A stretch of DNA of 64,000 nucleotides from Methylotenera sp. (lineage in GTDB: Bacteria; Pseudomonadota; Gammaproteobacteria; Burkholderiales; Methylophilaceae): positions 62,001-126,000 of the forward strand of contig JAUSAG010000035.1 in NCBI GenBank assembly GCA_030652995.1, given 5' to 3'. Numbering within the stretch: the first letter of the stretch is position 1; every line of letters starts with the position of its first letter. Made by a program: the position numbers and the translations under genes. Under the pieces are notes generated by a model, which was not told the origin of the DNA, ran no database searches, and worked only from the letters and a program-made list of their open reading frames with translations. Positions 61,623 through 64,000 of this stretch are shown one piece after another.

Positions 61623-64000
61623 ATGCATTGCTCACTAAAAGCTAACATACGCATTTCGCTTTCCACGCCAATCACTACATTGTCGGTGGATGAACATATC
61701 TATGCTCTACTTGGTTTCAATGCAAATGATTTTATTAGCGGCAAAATTAACTTACAAAATTTGATACATCAGGATGATCAGGACATTGCCGCTACGTTAT
61801 TTTCTAGTGAATTACCTACTAAAACCACCACAAATTCACGCAGTTTTAATGTTAGATTAAGGCACGCGGACGGTCAAATCCGCTGTATTAAAGGTTATTA
61901 CGAAAAAATCGTGCTTGATAACGTATTGGTACTTGACCTGTTATTGCAAGATGCCAAAAGCCTGTGGCAACCTCAAAGCGATCAGTCCTTGATGGCTAAC
62001 TTTAAAGCCATGATGGATAACACTGATGACTACATCTATTTTAAAGATCGTAACCATGTGTTTACAGGGGCGAGTCAAGCACTGGTAAAAATCACGGAAT
62101 CGACTCAACACTGGACAGAGTTTCTCGGCCTCACTGATTACGATGTGTTTTTAGAAGCGTACGCTGATATTTATTACAGCTTAGAGAAAAAAGTATTTTC
62201 TGGCGTTGATGTCGCACACGACATACAAGAAACATTATTGCAAGACGGCAGTAAGGGCTGGATTAACAACCGCAACTACCCGATAAATAATGAGAATGGC
62301 GAAATCGTTGGCTTATTTGGTATTGCTCGAGATATCACCGAAAGCAAGCAGGCTGAATTAGCACTGCAGGTGAGTGAGGCCTATTTAAAAGAATCACAAA
62401 AAATCGCAGGACTTGGTAGCTATGTTTTCAATATACAAGACGGAACATGGCAAAGCTCGGCAATTCTCAATCAAATATTAGGGATAGATGACAGCTATGA
62501 GCGTAATGAGCAAAGCTGGGATGCGCTGATTCATCCAGATGACCTTGTAAAAGCAAAACACTATCTCAGGCGACGATTTGCTGCCAAAAGCTCGACCTTC
62601 GATAGAGAATATCGTGTCATTCGCCCCAACGACCATGCTGAACGATATATTCGCGGTATCGGCAGACTGGTTCTTGATAAACAAGGACGCCCGCTACAAA
62701 TGCATGGCACTATTCAGGACATTACCTCAGTAAGACATGAACTTCTGAATGAAAAACGGGCAATTTTAGGCAATCAACTTGTTGGCGCCCTTGCATTAAA
62801 ACAACGCAAAATTATCTGGGCAAATACCGCTTTTGAGACCATGTTGGGTTATGAACCAGGTGAACTGGTAGGTGTGCCTACGCGTAGGTTTTACACCAAC
62901 GAAGATGAATACAAATCTGTTGAGATAATTTATGCAGATATAGCAAAAAACAACATAGGACATACCCAGCACGAATATGTTCGTAAAGATGGGCGTCGAA
63001 TTTGGCTGGCAATGAGTGGCGCGCAACTGAATAAAGATACTGACGAATCACTTTGGACATTTGTTGACATCACCCAACAAAAACTCGCAGAGAGTGAATT
63101 ACGTATTGCCGCAGTTGCATTTGAGTCGCAAGAATCAATGATTATTACAGACGCAAACAACGTGATACTGCGTGTCAATCGCGCCTTTACCGATACTACA
63201 GGCTATACAGCAGCAAACGCGATAGGCAACAACCCTAAAATGCTAAACTCGGGTTGTCATGACCCGTCTTTTTTTGCTGATATGTGGAATACTATCCAAT
63301 CCATAGGAACATGGAATGGTGAAGTTTGGAACCGCCGCCGTAATGGTGAGCTGTATCCAGAGCATCTCACCATTACTGCCGTTAAAAATGTAGCGGGTGA
63401 AATCACCAATTATGTTGGCACAGCAACCGATATTACTACCAGCAAAGCCGCTGCTGCCGAAATTGAAAACCTGGCATTCTATGACCACCTAACAGGTCTA
63501 CCCAATCGGCGCTTGTTAGTTGATAGACTCAACCACGCATTATTATATAGTGCAAGGCATGATAAAGATGGCGCAGTGCTGTTTCTTGATCTGGATCATT
63601 TTAAAACCATTAATGATACCCTTGGGCACGATGTGGGCGATGTGCTATTGCAACAAGTCGCCACGCGCCTGACTAACTGCATGCGCGAAGGTGACACCGT
63701 TGCCCGTTTGGGAGGGGATGAGTTTGTAGTCATGATTGAAGGCTTGGATGAGCAAGGGGCAGAGGCCGCCACCCAAACGGAAGAGGTCGGTGAAAAAATT
63801 CTCGCAGCGCTTAACCTGCCTTATCAACTCGCTGGACAAGAGTACCAAATTGGTTGCAGTATCGGCGTGGCACTTTTTAGTGACCACAAACAATCCCTCG
63901 ATGACCTGCTAAAACATGCAGATATCGCCATGTATCAAGCCAAGAAATCTGGCCGAAATGCATTGCGATTCTTTGACCCCAAAATGCAGGCAAGTATCAA
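61623..64000 (+). CDS. Multi-PAS GGDEF protein (partial, runs off right edge)
   Basis: The frame is open to the window end and so is not in the ORF track; an in-frame stop just precedes ATG 61623. I read about four PAS/PAC units: about 5-120, 125-255 (ending IARDITESKQAE), 255-375 (ending TIQDITSVRHE), 390-500 and 500-620 (ending TATDITTSKAAA), then a GGDEF domain from about 625 (FYDHLTGLPNRRLL, with RLGGDEFVVMIEG at about 698). The active-site GGDEF is intact, so diguanylate cyclase activity is expected; many such proteins continue into an EAL domain, outside the window. Cytosolic. Confidence 0.9.
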   Translation, partial: MHCSLKANIRISLSTPITTLSVDEHIYALLGFNANDFISGKINLQNLIHQDDQDIAATLFSSELPTKTTTNSRSFNVRLRHADGQIRCIKGYYEKIVLDNVLVLDLLLQDAKSLWQPQSDQSLMANFKAMMDNTDDYIYFKDRNHVFTGASQALVKITESTQHWTEFLGLTDYDVFLEAYADIYYSLEKKVFSGVDVAHDIQETLLQDGSKGWINNRNYPINNENGEIVGLFGIARDITESKQAELALQVSEAYLKESQKIAGLGSYVFNIQDGTWQSSAILNQILGIDDSYERNEQSWDALIHPDDLVKAKHYLRRRFAAKSSTFDREYRVIRPNDHAERYIRGIGRLVLDKQGRPLQMHGTIQDITSVRHELLNEKRAILGNQLVGALALKQRKIIWANTAFETMLGYEPGELVGVPTRRFYTNEDEYKSVEIIYADIAKNNIGHTQHEYVRKDGRRIWLAMSGAQLNKDTDESLWTFVDITQQKLAESELRIAAVAFESQESMIITDANNVILRVNRAFTDTTGYTAANAIGNNPKMLNSGCHDPSFFADMWNTIQSIGTWNGEVWNRRRNGELYPEHLTITAVKNVAGEITNYVGTATDITTSKAAAAEIENLAFYDHLTGLPNRRLLVDRLNHALLYSARHDKDGAVLFLDLDHFKTINDTLGHDVGDVLLQQVATRLTNCMREGDTVARLGGDEFVVMIEGLDEQGAEAATQTEEVGEKILAALNLPYQLAGQEYQIGCSIGVALFSDHKQSLDDLLKHADIAMYQAKKSGRNALRFFDPKMQASI

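Noticed and set aside
1-64000. tRNA, rRNA, CRISPR or complete IS elements
   Set aside because: Read for cloverleaf arms, regular spacer repeats and transposase motifs on both strands; none convincing. A covariance-model scan would be decisive for small RNAs.

Overview
The window looks like the chromosome of a betaproteobacterium. Gene content and order (yhdP-nitrilase-tldD, mfd, prfC-ychJ, a BCAM0308-family gene, a complete Flp/Tad locus), short intergenic gaps and a moderate G+C content fit this. I favour a freshwater or methylotrophic lineage such as Methylophilaceae (Methylotenera-like), but that rests on recall of protein flavour, not on a marker gene, and is the least certain part. No tRNA, rRNA, CRISPR array, intact insertion sequence or prophage was seen. 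Both window edges cut through genes that the ORF track omits: a CheB/CheR hybrid (left) and a PAS-GGDEF protein (right).

Layout. (1) 1-5.9 kb, sensing: a CheB-CheR-coiled-coil hybrid, a small PAS/zinc-ribbon protein, and a split aerotaxis receptor (an Aer-type PAS protein followed by a membrane transducer with about eight HAMP-like units). (2) 6.0-7.3 kb, an alanine dehydrogenase reading frame broken by one missing base. (3) 7.2-17.2 kb, glycogen and glucan metabolism: glucokinase, malQ, a GH57 enzyme and glgC on the minus strand; glgB and pgi on the plus strand, ending at a strong terminator. No glycogen synthase is in the window. (4) 17.2-24.7 kb, an accessory block: a palindrome-rich remnant, a small PAS-like protein, two DUF2934 proteins, the AmmeMemoRadiSam trio (amrB, amrA, amrS), an alpha/beta hydrolase, two phosphoribosyltransferases, a small secreted protein and Hsp20. 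Two copies of a nearly identical 22-bp partly palindromic element lie at its two sides. (5) 24.7-39.1 kb, a minus-strand Flp/Tad pilus locus from flp to tadG, with an unusual AAA ATPase, a small glycine-rich lipoprotein in the cpaD position and a TadD with a LytR-C-like end. (6) 39.1-45.9 kb, a FixL/FixJ-like two-component pair, a small cytochrome c, and a stress-type run: nitroreductase, universal stress protein, cyclopropane-fatty-acid synthase, CBS protein, BCAM0308 protein, tiny membrane protein. (7) 46-64 kb, mostly housekeeping: prfC, ychJ, two unknown genes, an ABC-F ATPase, yhdP, nitrilase, tldD, mfd, and a PAS-GGDEF protein.

How they may work together. Blocks 4 and 6 resemble stress or low-oxygen loci of other betaproteobacteria (Hsp20, Usp, nitroreductase, BCAM0308 family). 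The FixLJ-like pair sits between the Flp locus and the stress run, and short related motifs occur upstream of several of these units, so a common regulon is a reasonable but untested idea. The aerotaxis pair, the PAS kinase and the PAS-GGDEF protein add a general theme of redox or oxygen sensing tied to motility, surface attachment and reserve storage.
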